The translations under genes were made by a program, and so were the position numbers. The notes under the pieces were generated by a model. That model ran no database searches and was not told the DNA's origin. It worked only from the letters and a program-made list of their open reading frames with translations. A stretch of 64,000 bases of DNA from CAYRHJ01 sp964424105 (GTDB lineage Bacteria; Planctomycetota; Phycisphaerae; UBA1845). Positions 9,762 to 19,069 of this stretch are shown in pieces (the first letter of the stretch is position 1; every line of letters starts with the position of its first letter). The stretch is from the NCBI GenBank assembly GCA_964424105.1, contig CAYRHJ010000013.1, positions 124,001 to 188,000 on the forward strand. The letters are read 5' to 3'.

Positions 9762-9841
9762 AGACCGCTCCCTTTCGGCCGCGGCTCTGATAAGAGGGTG
9801 CAAGAGAAACCGCTCCCTTACCGTCGCGGCTCTGTAAGAGG
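9762..9841 (-). repeat. Two tandem copies of repeat type A
   Basis: Copies at 9762-9790 and 9808-9841, both in reverse orientation relative to the copy at 5638 (GACCGCTCCC...GCGGCTCTG). They fill the gap between the yeaH-like gene and spoVR, and an uninterrupted open frame runs through them into spoVR. The real spoVR start is placed after them. Confidence 0.8.
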
Positions 9842-9893
9842 CGGGCAGGGAAGTTGGGTCGGGTACGGGTTATGGATCGCGGAAGAAACCGTC

Positions 9894-11456
9894 ATGGCTG
9901 AGCCAAGCGTCAACAGCCGATTACCGGAAGACCTCGCCCGATGGGCCGAGGTCATCGCCCAACATGCCCGCGACGAGGGTCTGGACTTTTTCGAGACGCT
10001 CTTCGAAATGCTCGACCCCGATCAGATCACGCAGGTCGCTGCCTACGGCGGCTTTCCCCAGCGCTACCCCCATTGGCGCTTCGGCATGGAATACGAGAGG
10101 CTGCAACGTTCCCATCGCTACGGGCTTAGCAAAATCTATGAAATGGTCATCAACAACAATCCCTGCTACGCCTACCTGATGAACGACAGCCATCCCGTTG
10201 ATTACAAGACCGTCATCGCCCACGTCTACGCCCACTGCGACTTTTTCAAAAACAACGTCTGGTTCTCCCACACCAACCGTCGCATGATCGACGAGATGGC
10301 CAATCACGCCACACGCATTCGCCGATACATCGACCGCCATGGCCTCGACGTCGTCGAACGATTCATCGATACCTGCTTGGCCATTGAAGACCTCATCGAT
10401 CCCCATTCGCTGTTCGTCCGCCGCGATCCGCCATTTCACGTGGCCGGCACCGACGACCCTTCGCCCACCGAAACGCGATTCCCGGCGAAAGAGTACATGG
10501 AAGATTATATCAACCCGCCCGGCACCCTGGCTAAGGAACGGCTGAAACGTTCGACCGAGGAACAGGCCCAACGACTTCGCTTCCCAGCTACGCCCGTTCG
10601 CGACGTCCTGTTCTTCCTGCTGGAAAGCGCTCCGTTGGACGATTGGGAGTCGGACATCTTGTCCATCATCCGCGAGGAAGCCTATTACTTCGCCCCGCAA
10701 GGGCAAACCAAAATCATGAACGAAGGGTGGGCCAGCTATTGGCATTCCACCATCATGACGCGCTATTGTCTGCAAGCCGACGAGGTCATCACCTACTGCG
10801 ACCACCATTCGGGTACGCTGGCCACCTCACCGGGGCGACTGAACCCCTACAAGCTGGGCGTCGAACTGTTTCGTGACATCGAAGATCGCTGGAACACCGG
10901 ACGGCACGGCGTCGAATACGAGCGCTGCGACAACATCGAAAAGCGGCGGGCATGGAAAACGCACGAGCCGCCCGAACGACCCGTCGTCGGCAAACGCTCC
11001 CCAGGCCGAGAGAAGATTTTCGAAGTCCGGCGAATCTACAACGACGTCACGTTCATCGATGCCTTCATGACCCCCGAATTCATGGAAGAGCAGAAGCTCT
11101 ATCACTACCGCATGGATCCTGCCACCGGGAAAATGGTCACGGTCAGCCGTGATTTCCACAAGATCAAGCAACAGATGCTTTTCATGCTCACCAACCACGC
11201 CAGACCTTACATCTACGTCGTCGATGGCAATTATCGCAATCGCGGCGAGCTATACCTAGCCCACAAGCACGTCGGCGTGGACCTGGAGATGAAATTCCTG
11301 ATCGAGACGCTGAAAAACATCGAACACATCTGGAACCGCCCCGTCCACCTGCACACCCTGATCGACGATGACCCCGTCCTGTTCAGCTTCGACGGGGAGC
11401 AGTCCACCCAACAACGCGTCGACGACAGCGTCGATGAACCAGCCAACAAACTGTAA
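9894..11456 (+). CDS. spoVR: SpoVR family protein
   Basis: 520 residues, the usual size for SpoVR/YcgB. Typical motifs are ARDEGLDFFETLFEMLD near the start, FPQRYPHWRFGMEYERL, NEGWASYWHS near the middle and the YLAHKHVGVDLE block near the C-terminus. SpoVR is a cytoplasmic protein of unclear biochemistry, needed for spore cortex formation in Bacillus and co-occurring with PrkA and YeaH in non-sporulating bacteria. The open frame extends far upstream through the repeats, but ATG 9894 (MAEPSVNSRLPEDLARW) fits the family length and has GGAAG upstream. Confidence 0.96.
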   Translation: MAEPSVNSRLPEDLARWAEVIAQHARDEGLDFFETLFEMLDPDQITQVAAYGGFPQRYPHWRFGMEYERLQRSHRYGLSKIYEMVINNNPCYAYLMNDSHPVDYKTVIAHVYAHCDFFKNNVWFSHTNRRMIDEMANHATRIRRYIDRHGLDVVERFIDTCLAIEDLIDPHSLFVRRDPPFHVAGTDDPSPTETRFPAKEYMEDYINPPGTLAKERLKRSTEEQAQRLRFPATPVRDVLFFLLESAPLDDWESDILSIIREEAYYFAPQGQTKIMNEGWASYWHSTIMTRYCLQADEVITYCDHHSGTLATSPGRLNPYKLGVELFRDIEDRWNTGRHGVEYERCDNIEKRRAWKTHEPPERPVVGKRSPGREKIFEVRRIYNDVTFIDAFMTPEFMEEQKLYHYRMDPATGKMVTVSRDFHKIKQQMLFMLTNHARPYIYVVDGNYRNRGELYLAHKHVGVDLEMKFLIETLKNIEHIWNRPVHLHTLIDDDPVLFSFDGEQSTQQRVDDSVDEPANKL

Positions 11457-11582
11457 ACGTTCGATGGCCGTTCGCCCCCGCGTCCCGTCACTCCCCGCGT
11501 TCCGTCATTCCCCCGCGTTCCGCCACGTATCGCGCATTGGGACATCGAGGTGCGTCGACTTGTCGCCCTATGATTCCTCGCA

Positions 11583-12194
11583 CTACATCCGATCGCGCAG
11601 CGATTCATCAATTCGCGTCCGTGCCCGACTCGCACGCACCACCAATTGGTCTATCTCGTGATCCGACTTCTGGCGCATTTCCGCGTCAGCCAGCGAGTAC
11701 GCGTTCACATACACCATGTAAGCCGCCGCCCGCACGGACGCTTCCGCCAGCACCGCCGCCACACCCAAATCACTGACCAGATTCTTGTTCGCCACACCCA
11801 ACAGCCTCTCGATCAGATCAACCGTCTCGCAAGCCGCCGCCGCGATTTGCATCGGGACCGCCACCGCCACGCCCAACGCGATAGCAAAATGTTCATTCCC
11901 CCCGCCGCCGGCCTTCCCCCGTTTCGATGCAGCCGCCAACTGTTCATAGGCCTCGCAATCCTCGACCAACAATCCCCGCAACAGCTCGTCCGTCCGCATC
12001 AGTTGCTGTTCAAATTCACGCGCTTCAGTATCGTCAATGCTGGTCTTATTATCGCTGCTGGAATAGGCCGCCACCATTCTTGCCAGCGCGCTGCCCAGCG
12101 CGCCCGCCGCAGCCGCCACCGCCCCACCACCCGGTGTGGGAGTCCTCGCCGCCACCGAATCCAGAAACGAATCCATATTGGGAGATGATTTCAT
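11583..12194 (-). CDS. Cyclodeaminase/cyclohydrolase family protein
   Basis: 203 residues, all-helical in appearance. The N-terminus has the family signature RTPTPGGGAVAAAAGALG, followed by KRGKAGGGGNEHFAIALGVA in the middle. This family includes formimidoyltetrahydrofolate cyclodeaminase, which releases ammonia from formimino-tetrahydrofolate, and related stand-alone proteins of one-carbon metabolism. No formiminotransferase domain is attached. The start codon overlaps the stop of the upstream DUF2064 gene by four bases, so the two are probably translated together. Confidence 0.88.
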   Translation of the reverse strand: MKSSPNMDSFLDSVAARTPTPGGGAVAAAAGALGSALARMVAAYSSSDNKTSIDDTEAREFEQQLMRTDELLRGLLVEDCEAYEQLAAASKRGKAGGGGNEHFAIALGVAVAVPMQIAAAACETVDLIERLLGVANKNLVSDLGVAAVLAEASVRAAAYMVYVNAYSLADAEMRQKSDHEIDQLVVRASRARTRIDESLRDRM

Positions 12195-12895
12195 GCCCGT
12201 GCCTTCGCCGACGGTTTTCGGGATGAAGCCAAATTCAAAATTTCCTCGATGTCCCGCAGCAGTTCGAAATCGTCCCGCTGTTGGCTGGACAGCATATCCC
12301 GGGCGGCGCGTTCCAAATCTTCGAATCGGTCAATATCGTACCAAGGCTCCAACACCTCGACCGACAATCCGCACCGAGTCGCCTGCGATTTCACCGTGTC
12401 CGACACGGAATCCCCGCCCCACTGAACACCCGCGAACATATCCGGGTGCAGGCGCCGGACACCGATCAGGTAAAAGCCGCCGTCCTCCGCCGGACCGATG
12501 ACCATATCACAACGGCCCATCGCCTCCGCCGCTTGCGTCAATCGATCCGGAGGCATGGTGGGACTGTCGCTCCCGATGATCAGCACGTACGGCTCATCTG
12601 CTTGCAAGACGGATTCCATCGCCCGCAACAGCCGCTCCCCAAGATCCCCCTCGCCCTGATTCATCAGCGGCACGAACGGGCTTACAAACGTGCGAAAGTC
12701 TTCGCCCCGATCATCCGGCGCCGTGACCAGCAGGGGACGCACCGGCCACGCTCGAAAGGCCCGCTCGCAGAGCAGGCGGATGCAACCCCGCTGAATCGTG
12801 GCGGCTTCATCAGCGCTAAGCGGCGGGCATAAGCGCGTCATGACCCGCCCCGGTTCGGGATACTTGGCGAAAATCAGCAATCGACTCCTCGACAT
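12191..12895 (-). CDS. DUF2064 (TIGR04282-type) glycosyltransferase-like protein
   Basis: 234 residues starting MSRSRLLIFAKYPEPGRV, the signature of the TIGR04282/DUF2064 family. The nucleotide-sugar transferase-like core includes IIGSDSPTMPP and GPAEDGGFYLIG, the usual metal and product-binding regions. Family members are annotated as arsenosugar-biosynthesis glycosyltransferases, but many occur without arsenic genes, as here, so the substrate is open. The open frame extends upstream, but ATG 12895 is where the family starts. The stop overlaps the start of the cyclodeaminase gene. Confidence 0.85.
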   Translation of the reverse strand: MSRSRLLIFAKYPEPGRVMTRLCPPLSADEAATIQRGCIRLLCERAFRAWPVRPLLVTAPDDRGEDFRTFVSPFVPLMNQGEGDLGERLLRAMESVLQADEPYVLIIGSDSPTMPPDRLTQAAEAMGRCDMVIGPAEDGGFYLIGVRRLHPDMFAGVQWGGDSVSDTVKSQATRCGLSVEVLEPWYDIDRFEDLERAARDMLSSQQRDDFELLRDIEEILNLASSRKPSAKARA

Positions 12896-13082
12896 GTCAA
12901 CCAGACTACTTCGTGCTCGCGACCGGTCAAGACGCCATCGCCCCGTCGGTCTAGACAACCCGAAATGATGGAATAAATTGCATTGCCAACGATTCGCGAC
13001 CGAGATAACATGCCGCCGGCGCGTTTGAGCTATCCTTAAAATTCAGCGCACTGACAATCCCGACGCGCGGCGGCATCTTTCC

Positions 13083-13108
13083 GAGCCGCGACCGTGAGGG
13101 AGCGGTCT
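13083..13108 (+). repeat. Dispersed repeat type A
   Basis: GAGCCGCGACCGTGAGGGAG followed by CGGTCT, one change from the copy at 5638. It lies in the divergent gap 12896-13309 upstream of bamA. No gene is seen in that gap. Confidence 0.8.
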
Positions 13109-13174
13109 TTGACGGACCGCGACCCGGTCTTGGCAGAATGCCTGAGACTTCTCGTAAGGCGTTCTACCAGAATC

Positions 13175-13234
13175 GAGCCGCAACCGCCCGCCTGTGCGTT
13201 TGCGCACGCAGACAGGTCAGGGAGCGGTTTCTTG
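13175..13234 (+). repeat. Repeat type A interrupted by a hairpin insert
   Basis: The left half GAGCCGCAACCG (13175-13186) and the right half GTCAGGGAGCGGTTTC (13216 onward) match repeat type A. About 29 bases are inserted between them. The insert is itself palindromic: CCTGT and ACAGG at its ends and TGCG/CGCA inside. Confidence 0.65.
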
Positions 13235-13309
13235 CTGCGAAACGGGTCGTTTTGTTGAAGTGTCTGAAACACGATCAGACCTATAGTGGCCGCAAATCAT
13301 TAGGGCGTC

Positions 13310-15634
13310 ATGCATATGGTTTCTATTCGTGAACATCACCTGCTCGTTGCGTGCCTGGCCTTGGTCGTGGTTTCGGCGGCCCGGGGCCAAGATGCCCCGA
13401 CCGTGAGCGACGTTCGATTCGAGGGAGCCGTCACATCGACCACCGCCTTTCTGCAAAACTCCGTTCGCACGCGCCCGGGCCAACTATTCGATCAAGTCGT
13501 CGTCGATGAAGACGTGACCCGGTTGCTTCGCACCGGTCGGTTTCTGATCGTCACTGCCCAGGTCGCGGACCGGGACGATGGGAAAATCGTCACCTTCATC
13601 ATCCAGGAACGCCCCACCATCCAGACCATCGTGTTTGAAGGAAACGTTGCCCTGGCTTCCGACGCGCTCATGGACGAGGTGCCCATTAAAATCGGCGACC
13701 CCATCGATCTGTACGCCGTCCGCGAAGGGCGAGAGGCCATCCTGTACCAATATCACCGTGACGGTTTCGGCTATGTCACGGTGCAAGTGGACGAAGAGGC
13801 CGTCCGCACGACGGGACACCTGGTCTATCGCATCGAAGAGGGCCCCAAGGTTCGGGTTCGACGTATTCATTTCGAGGGCGCTACCGTATTTCCGGAGCGC
13901 ACGCTGCGCAAGCAGATTCAGACCAAAACCGCGCTTTGGATTTTCAGGGTGGGAGCGTTCGATGAAGAACGCGTCGCCGCCGACGCCGCAGCCGTGCAGG
14001 AGTTCTATCGCCGTGAAGGGTATCTCGATGCCCGGGTGAGCTACCGCGTTGACCCCGGCGCCGAGCCTGGCGATCTGAACGTGGTCTTCACCGTCGATGA
14101 AGCCGCCCCCTACACCATCGAAACCATCCGGCTGGAAGGCAACACCGTCCGCACGACGGATGAGATTTTCGCGACGCTCGCGTCCAAACCGGGGCAGCTT
14201 TTCAAGCAGGACCGGCTGGACACCGATACCCGCGGCATTCAAAAAGAGTACGGACGATTGGGATACATTTACGCCCAGGTCCGATCCATCCGTGTCTTTT
14301 CAGCCACGCCGGGGTTCGTTGTATTGACGATTCAAATCAGGGAAGGCCCCCGAATGAACGTAGGGCGAATCGTTGTCCGGGGAAACCAAAACACGCAGGA
14401 CCGGGTCATCCGCCGCGTCGTCCAGCTATATCCCGGAGATACCTTCGATCTCACTAAGATCGAAGAAGCGGAAACCAACCTTCGACAGTCGCAGTTGTTC
14501 GAGCGCGTCTCGATCACACCCGTGGGCGACGAGCCAGACGTGCGCGACATCGTCATCGACGTGACGGAAAACGAGCGCCTGATCGATTTCATGCTGGCCT
14601 TCGGCGTCACCAGCGACAGCGGGCTTGTCGGCAACATCCTCCTCGACTTTAAGAACTTCGACATCTTCGACACGCCGCGGAGCTTTTCCGAGTTCATCCG
14701 TTTTCGCGCTTTTCGAGGGGCGGGCCAAAGACTCCGCCTCGAATTGCAACCCGGAACCGAACTGAATCGCTTCCGCGCGGATTTCACCGAGCCGTACCTG
14801 TTCGACGAACCGCTGCGCTTCGACTTGAGCCTCTTTCATTTCACGCGAGAGCGCGAAGCCTACGACGAAAGGCGCACCGGGGTCAGCGTCGCGTTCGGAA
14901 AACGTTTGGAAAAAGGCATTGGCCGGCAACGCTTCCTTCGAGACTGGTACGCCGAAGTCGCGTTTGGTTTGGACTACGTCGAGCTGGACGACGTGGATAT
15001 TTTCGACGACCGCGACGTGCGTGATGTCGAGGGCGGCGAGATTCTACCCTCCGTCAAGCTGACCCTGGTGCGCGATCGCACCGACAACCGCTTCATTCCC
15101 TCCTCCGGCGACCGCGTCAGCCTCAGCTATGAACAGTTCATCGGTTCCGAGGTCTTCGGAAAGGTCCGGGCCCAGTATGCCCGACATTGGACCACCACAA
15201 CCGATCGCGAGGGTCGAAAGTCCGTCGTGTCTTTTCGAGTGGACGGTGGAGCCATCGCCGGTGATGCCCCGGTCTACGAGCGCTTCTACGCCGGCGGGAT
15301 CGGCTCCATCCGCGGGTTTGACTTTCGCGGCATCGGACCGCGCGGAGGACTCGAAAAAGACCCAATCGGCGGCGACTTTCTGCTTACCACCTCGACCGAG
15401 TATTCATTCCCGCTGGCCGGTGAAATGCTCCGCGGAGTCGTATTTCTGGACATGGGCACCGTCGAGCAAAACTTGGAAATCACCGACTGGCGAGCCGCCA
15501 TCGGGTTTGGAATGCGCATGACCATCGAACTGCTAGGCCCCGTCCCCATCGAGTTGGATTTCGGCGTTCCCATCGCCAAGGGAGACGATGACGATACCCG
15601 CGTGTTCAGCTTTTTCATCGGCGGTTCGTTCTGA
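13310..15634 (+). CDS. bamA: BamA/Omp85 outer membrane assembly factor
   Basis: 774 residues, normal for BamA. Residues 1-26 are a signal peptide ending near ARGQ. Five POTRA-like repeats follow to about residue 420, each with a GN or G-x-V turn (IVFEGNVALASDAL, IRLEGNTVRTTDEI, IVVRGNQNTQDRVI). The C-terminal 330 residues form the surface antigen beta-barrel, with the conserved YAGGIGSIRGFDFRGIGP loop. The last residue is Phe, the usual end of outer-membrane barrels. BamA inserts beta-barrel proteins into the outer membrane, so this organism has one. No skp or lpx gene follows. Confidence 0.95.
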   Translation: MHMVSIREHHLLVACLALVVVSAARGQDAPTVSDVRFEGAVTSTTAFLQNSVRTRPGQLFDQVVVDEDVTRLLRTGRFLIVTAQVADRDDGKIVTFIIQERPTIQTIVFEGNVALASDALMDEVPIKIGDPIDLYAVREGREAILYQYHRDGFGYVTVQVDEEAVRTTGHLVYRIEEGPKVRVRRIHFEGATVFPERTLRKQIQTKTALWIFRVGAFDEERVAADAAAVQEFYRREGYLDARVSYRVDPGAEPGDLNVVFTVDEAAPYTIETIRLEGNTVRTTDEIFATLASKPGQLFKQDRLDTDTRGIQKEYGRLGYIYAQVRSIRVFSATPGFVVLTIQIREGPRMNVGRIVVRGNQNTQDRVIRRVVQLYPGDTFDLTKIEEAETNLRQSQLFERVSITPVGDEPDVRDIVIDVTENERLIDFMLAFGVTSDSGLVGNILLDFKNFDIFDTPRSFSEFIRFRAFRGAGQRLRLELQPGTELNRFRADFTEPYLFDEPLRFDLSLFHFTREREAYDERRTGVSVAFGKRLEKGIGRQRFLRDWYAEVAFGLDYVELDDVDIFDDRDVRDVEGGEILPSVKLTLVRDRTDNRFIPSSGDRVSLSYEQFIGSEVFGKVRAQYARHWTTTTDREGRKSVVSFRVDGGAIAGDAPVYERFYAGGIGSIRGFDFRGIGPRGGLEKDPIGGDFLLTTSTEYSFPLAGEMLRGVVFLDMGTVEQNLEITDWRAAIGFGMRMTIELLGPVPIELDFGVPIAKGDDDDTRVFSFFIGGSF

Positions 15635-15730
15635 CGTTGGTCAAGTGTCGAGAAACGGCTGATCGACAACGTGAATTCAAAATCACGCGTCACGCGACAA
15701 CCCACGAGTCAGGAGTCGCGGGCATTAAAC

Positions 15731-16576
15731 CTATCGAACCGTCAATTTCGACGTGAGTTGATCCAACGGAATGACGTCATTCATGCTGCCCGATCGGAAT
15801 CCACCCACATCCAGCGTGACGTAACGGTAACCGGCGCCTTTGAAGTGTTCCTGAATCACGTTTCGATTTTCCGCGTCCAGAACAATCGGCATGTCTTCCA
15901 CTGCGACTTCAATTCGAGCGATGGTGTCATGGTGTCGCACGCGACAGTTTACAATTCCCAGGCGGTGCAAAAACCCCTCGCAAGATTCGATCTGTCGTAG
16001 TTTATCGGACGTTATCGATTCGCCGTACTGAACGCGGCTGGAAAGACATGGACTGGCCGGCTTGTCGTGCGTGGGCAAGCCGAGTTCCAGCGAAATCGCC
16101 CGGACCTCGGATTTGCCGATACCAGCGTCCGCGATCGGGGTTCGTACGTGGTGCTGTCTGGCTGCTTGAATTCCGGGTCGCCAATCGCCCAGGTCATCCG
16201 CATTAATACCGTTGATAATGACGTTGAAACCATTCTCGTCTGCCAACTTCCGCAATCGCCCGTAAAGCTCATCCTTGCAGTAAAAACACCGATTGGTCGG
16301 ATTCGACAGGTAACGAGGGTCGGCGAATTCGTCGGTGGCTATCAAATGGTGGGCGACGCCCAGTTGTTTCGCAATCTGGACCGCGTGCTCGCGTTCGCTG
16401 GTGGCTAGGCTGTCGCTTTGTCCGGTCGCGGCGATGACGTTTTGCACCCCCAGCACGTCCGTAGCCACCTTCAACGCAAACGTCGAGTCCGTGCCGCCCG
16501 AAAAAGCGACCACGACGCGATTCATAACGCGAATCGCATCGCGCATCGTTTTAAGCTTTATTTCATGCGTTGACAT
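15731..16576 (-). CDS. larE: ATP-dependent sacrificial sulfur transferase LarE
   Basis: 281 residues with the PP-loop VVAFSGGTDSTFAL at 22-35, CFYCKDELYGRL near 97-108 and DKPASPCLSSR near 171-181. Cys177 corresponds to the sacrificial cysteine of the Lactobacillus plantarum protein (Cys176). LarE supplies sulfur to the nickel-pincer cofactor of lactate racemase, normally together with LarB and LarC, neither of which is visible nearby. It may serve another nickel-pincer enzyme, or another thiolation. It stands alone, convergent with bamA. Confidence 0.93.
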   Translation of the reverse strand: MSTHEIKLKTMRDAIRVMNRVVVAFSGGTDSTFALKVATDVLGVQNVIAATGQSDSLATSEREHAVQIAKQLGVAHHLIATDEFADPRYLSNPTNRCFYCKDELYGRLRKLADENGFNVIINGINADDLGDWRPGIQAARQHHVRTPIADAGIGKSEVRAISLELGLPTHDKPASPCLSSRVQYGESITSDKLRQIESCEGFLHRLGIVNCRVRHHDTIARIEVAVEDMPIVLDAENRNVIQEHFKGAGYRYVTLDVGGFRSGSMNDVIPLDQLTSKLTVR

Positions 16577-16787
16577 TTAACGATCGGATTACACTTCGCC
16601 ATCGACTGAACAGTACTGGATGGTATCGATTCCCCGGCCAAACGGCAACGGCAACGGAAAGGCGCCATCGTAAGATTTCGAATCCGCCGGCGTTGAATCG
16701 TCGGCCCGCGGTGACGATTATCGATCGGCATGCAAGACCTGTCGCATCGTCGCGGGCGGTGGATCAACCACGCCAAAATGACAGCGA

Positions 16788-17756
16788 TCACTTCCTGGGC
16801 GTCAGGACGTATTGCATCTCGACCGGCTCGCCATCGGTCAGGAAATCCAGATCCGGATCGCAGAATGGATCGAGCAGTTCACAAAACAGATTGACCCAAT
16901 CGTGCTTCAGTTCGGACCGCAAGTGATCATGGAGCGAATTCATCGCCCGAATCAGCAGCGGAGCGATGGGACGCAGACCGATGTCCCAAATATGGGCGTG
17001 CGTGCCGGTGACAAACGGTTCTGCCGATAGGATTTCCAGGTGCGCCCGCTCGAAACGATCTTCCCACTTCGTTCGATCGCACAGCGACGGCCAGCTTTCG
17101 AATCGGCCTCGGTTGATGATATCCAACCAGCGGTCGCCGAGTCGCAGGCTGCGATTTCGAAGCGTGAATCGTTTGATCGCGTCCAACTTTACGTGCAAGA
17201 CGATCGTGCCTCCTGATACGCTGATGCGGCCCAATTCGGATAGAAAGGCGTCGATTTCGTGTATCCAATAGGCTGCGTTGCAATAAACGGTTTCAAACGT
17301 ATGGTCCGCGAACGGCAGGGCGCGATTATGATCCTGCTCCATCAGCCGCGAATAGAAATCCAGGCAACCGGCCTTGGCGATCAGGGACTTTTTGAAATCC
17401 GTCCCGCAATCGATTCTGTAGTCCGGACGTGTCACGATTTCGGGCTGATAGAATTCGCTGCACGAGTCAAACAAATCCCCCATGCGGATGTCCCTTTGTG
17501 CGACGTTTGACAAATCGGCAAACACGTCGAACTCGGGGGCGAATCGACCGCCCGCGTGCAGAAAGCTGAATATGCCGTCCCCGCAGCTCAGGTCGATGAA
17601 CGGCGAACGGATGGGAACCGATGACAGGACGTGGCTTCGCAGCACCATCCAGAACGCATTTTCCGGTCGAAGCCAATAGGCTGAAACGAACCGGCGCAAT
17701 TTGTCGGTCGACATGACCGACGGTCGGGCGATCTTCTCTTCTAGGGCGATAGGCAC
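16788..17756 (-). CDS. SAM-dependent methyltransferase
   Basis: 322 residues from a GTG start at 17756, chosen because GGGAG lies just upstream and because it overlaps the stop of the deacetylase gene by only 16 bases. An ATG at 17714 is the alternative. The SAM-binding motif is FIDLSCGDGIFSF, followed by a DYRIDCGTDFKKS region and FADHTFETVYCNAAYWI, typical of class I methyltransferases. The substrate is unknown. Tight linkage with a polysaccharide deacetylase suggests a role in surface glycan modification, which is an inference. Confidence 0.75.
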   Translation of the reverse strand: MPIALEEKIARPSVMSTDKLRRFVSAYWLRPENAFWMVLRSHVLSSVPIRSPFIDLSCGDGIFSFLHAGGRFAPEFDVFADLSNVAQRDIRMGDLFDSCSEFYQPEIVTRPDYRIDCGTDFKKSLIAKAGCLDFYSRLMEQDHNRALPFADHTFETVYCNAAYWIHEIDAFLSELGRISVSGGTIVLHVKLDAIKRFTLRNRSLRLGDRWLDIINRGRFESWPSLCDRTKWEDRFERAHLEILSAEPFVTGTHAHIWDIGLRPIAPLLIRAMNSLHDHLRSELKHDWVNLFCELLDPFCDPDLDFLTDGEPVEMQYVLTPRK

Positions 17757-18739
17757 GAGAACTCCCTTTCCAAAAAGGCGTCGACGTGGATGGTGTCGAC
17801 GCGGCTGAGGCGGTGGGCGTCCTGGGACGCCTCGATCCACCCTGGCTCGGTAGTGAATCCATTCACAAATCCGGCGAACGCGCAACGGCGCGCGATGTCT
17901 TCATCACACATTCCAAAAGGATAGGACATGGGTCTCGACCCCGGCCCCAACCGCTGGGACAGCAGCGCGGAACATTGCATCAGGTCGCGAGCTTGCTCGG
18001 TGGCGGTCAGTCGATGGTAGGGCTCGTGACGATGGCTGTGCCCGCCGATGGTGTGTCCCGCCGCCTGCATCTCGCGAACCTGGTCCCAGTTCAGATACCA
18101 TCGTTCCGCGATGGAATCGGACTCGCCCACGTGGCTATGGAAAACGGAACTCACCACGTCACTTCGCACGTCGATGGGCAGTACGTGTGACAGGAGATAT
18201 TTGAGGACTGCGATTTCCGGTGACTCGTAATGATAAACGCGAGCGGCCTCCGCTACCGGGACGGCAAACGTCTGCCGCCAGTCCGCGACCCGTGCATCCA
18301 GTTGGGATTGCAGGGCTTCTGAAAGCTGTTCGACGTTCATCCGGCACAACAACTGGTGAACCTGATGGGCACTACACAGGTGGCCGTCTTCCAGCGCAGC
18401 CGTGTGCACAAAAAAAACACCGCAAAGGTCACGCGGTTGTAACAGCTCGCGCGTGACAAACGCATGATCAGCCAAGGCATCGTCAAAAGTCAGAAGAAAC
18501 GAATGATCGGGAATGTCACCGCGACCGGCACGCCAGTTGTAAAAACGGGTCCAATCGATGGGCTCCAGGTCGTGACAAAGCCGATCGAGTTGTCTTTCAA
18601 ACTGATCGATGGTCAGGCCTCGGATACCCGATTCAGCGGTGCCTTGGCGGTCGCCGATGTAATGGTACATGATCGCCAAACAGCGTTTTTCCTGCATGAT
18701 GCTTCCATTGGATGTTGCGTGCGTGGCCTCCAAACGCAC
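17741..18739 (-). CDS. Polysaccharide deacetylase (NodB-like)
   Basis: 332 residues. The NodB-type core shows MYHYIGD at the start, SFLLTFDDALADH (the metal-binding Asp-Asp), GHTIGGHSHRHEPY (the HxxxH-type metal site) and PMSYPFGMCDEDI. Enzymes of this type remove acetyl groups from N-acetylated sugars in cell-wall or capsular glycans. No signal peptide is obvious, so a cytoplasmic or periplasmic location is not settled. A start at 18697 (MQEKRCLAIMYHY) fits the family better, while 18739 is the longest option. It overlaps the next gene and so probably shares its transcript. Confidence 0.85.
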   Translation of the reverse strand: MRLEATHATSNGSIMQEKRCLAIMYHYIGDRQGTAESGIRGLTIDQFERQLDRLCHDLEPIDWTRFYNWRAGRGDIPDHSFLLTFDDALADHAFVTRELLQPRDLCGVFFVHTAALEDGHLCSAHQVHQLLCRMNVEQLSEALQSQLDARVADWRQTFAVPVAEAARVYHYESPEIAVLKYLLSHVLPIDVRSDVVSSVFHSHVGESDSIAERWYLNWDQVREMQAAGHTIGGHSHRHEPYHRLTATEQARDLMQCSALLSQRLGPGSRPMSYPFGMCDEDIARRCAFAGFVNGFTTEPGWIEASQDAHRLSRVDTIHVDAFLEREFSCLSP

Positions 18740-19069
18740 TTGTAATATCGGCCTGAATATGAAATCCCTGCACCGTCGAACAACGATTGCGCGCGATTTA
18801 GATCAGGCCCCAATGGATAGTAGGCACCGTGTTGATCGCATTTCGACCGTGGCCAAAACGCCCCCTGCGAATTGAACGATCATGCAGAAACACGCGCCAG
18901 CCGGACCCATCCCCTGTGAATTTCGCAATTCATGGCCGCACGAGTCGATCTAACATCAATTGTCACGCGGAGTTGCCATCGCAGGATTCGATATCGATCG
19001 TGAACGAAACAGGCTTGCAGATTCCTGCCTGTCGGCGCGAGCCAGGATTTCACCCTATCGGTGTGCCGT
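18740..19069. other. Intergenic stretch between pdxA and the deacetylase gene
   Basis: 330 bases without a recognisable gene, clear repeat or hairpin with a T-run. Both flanking genes are on the minus strand. Confidence 0.4.

Noticed and set aside
9552..9893. Longer spoVR start
   Set aside because: The extra 114 codons are an out-of-frame read of the yeaH-like gene and of repeat type A; the family starts at 9894.
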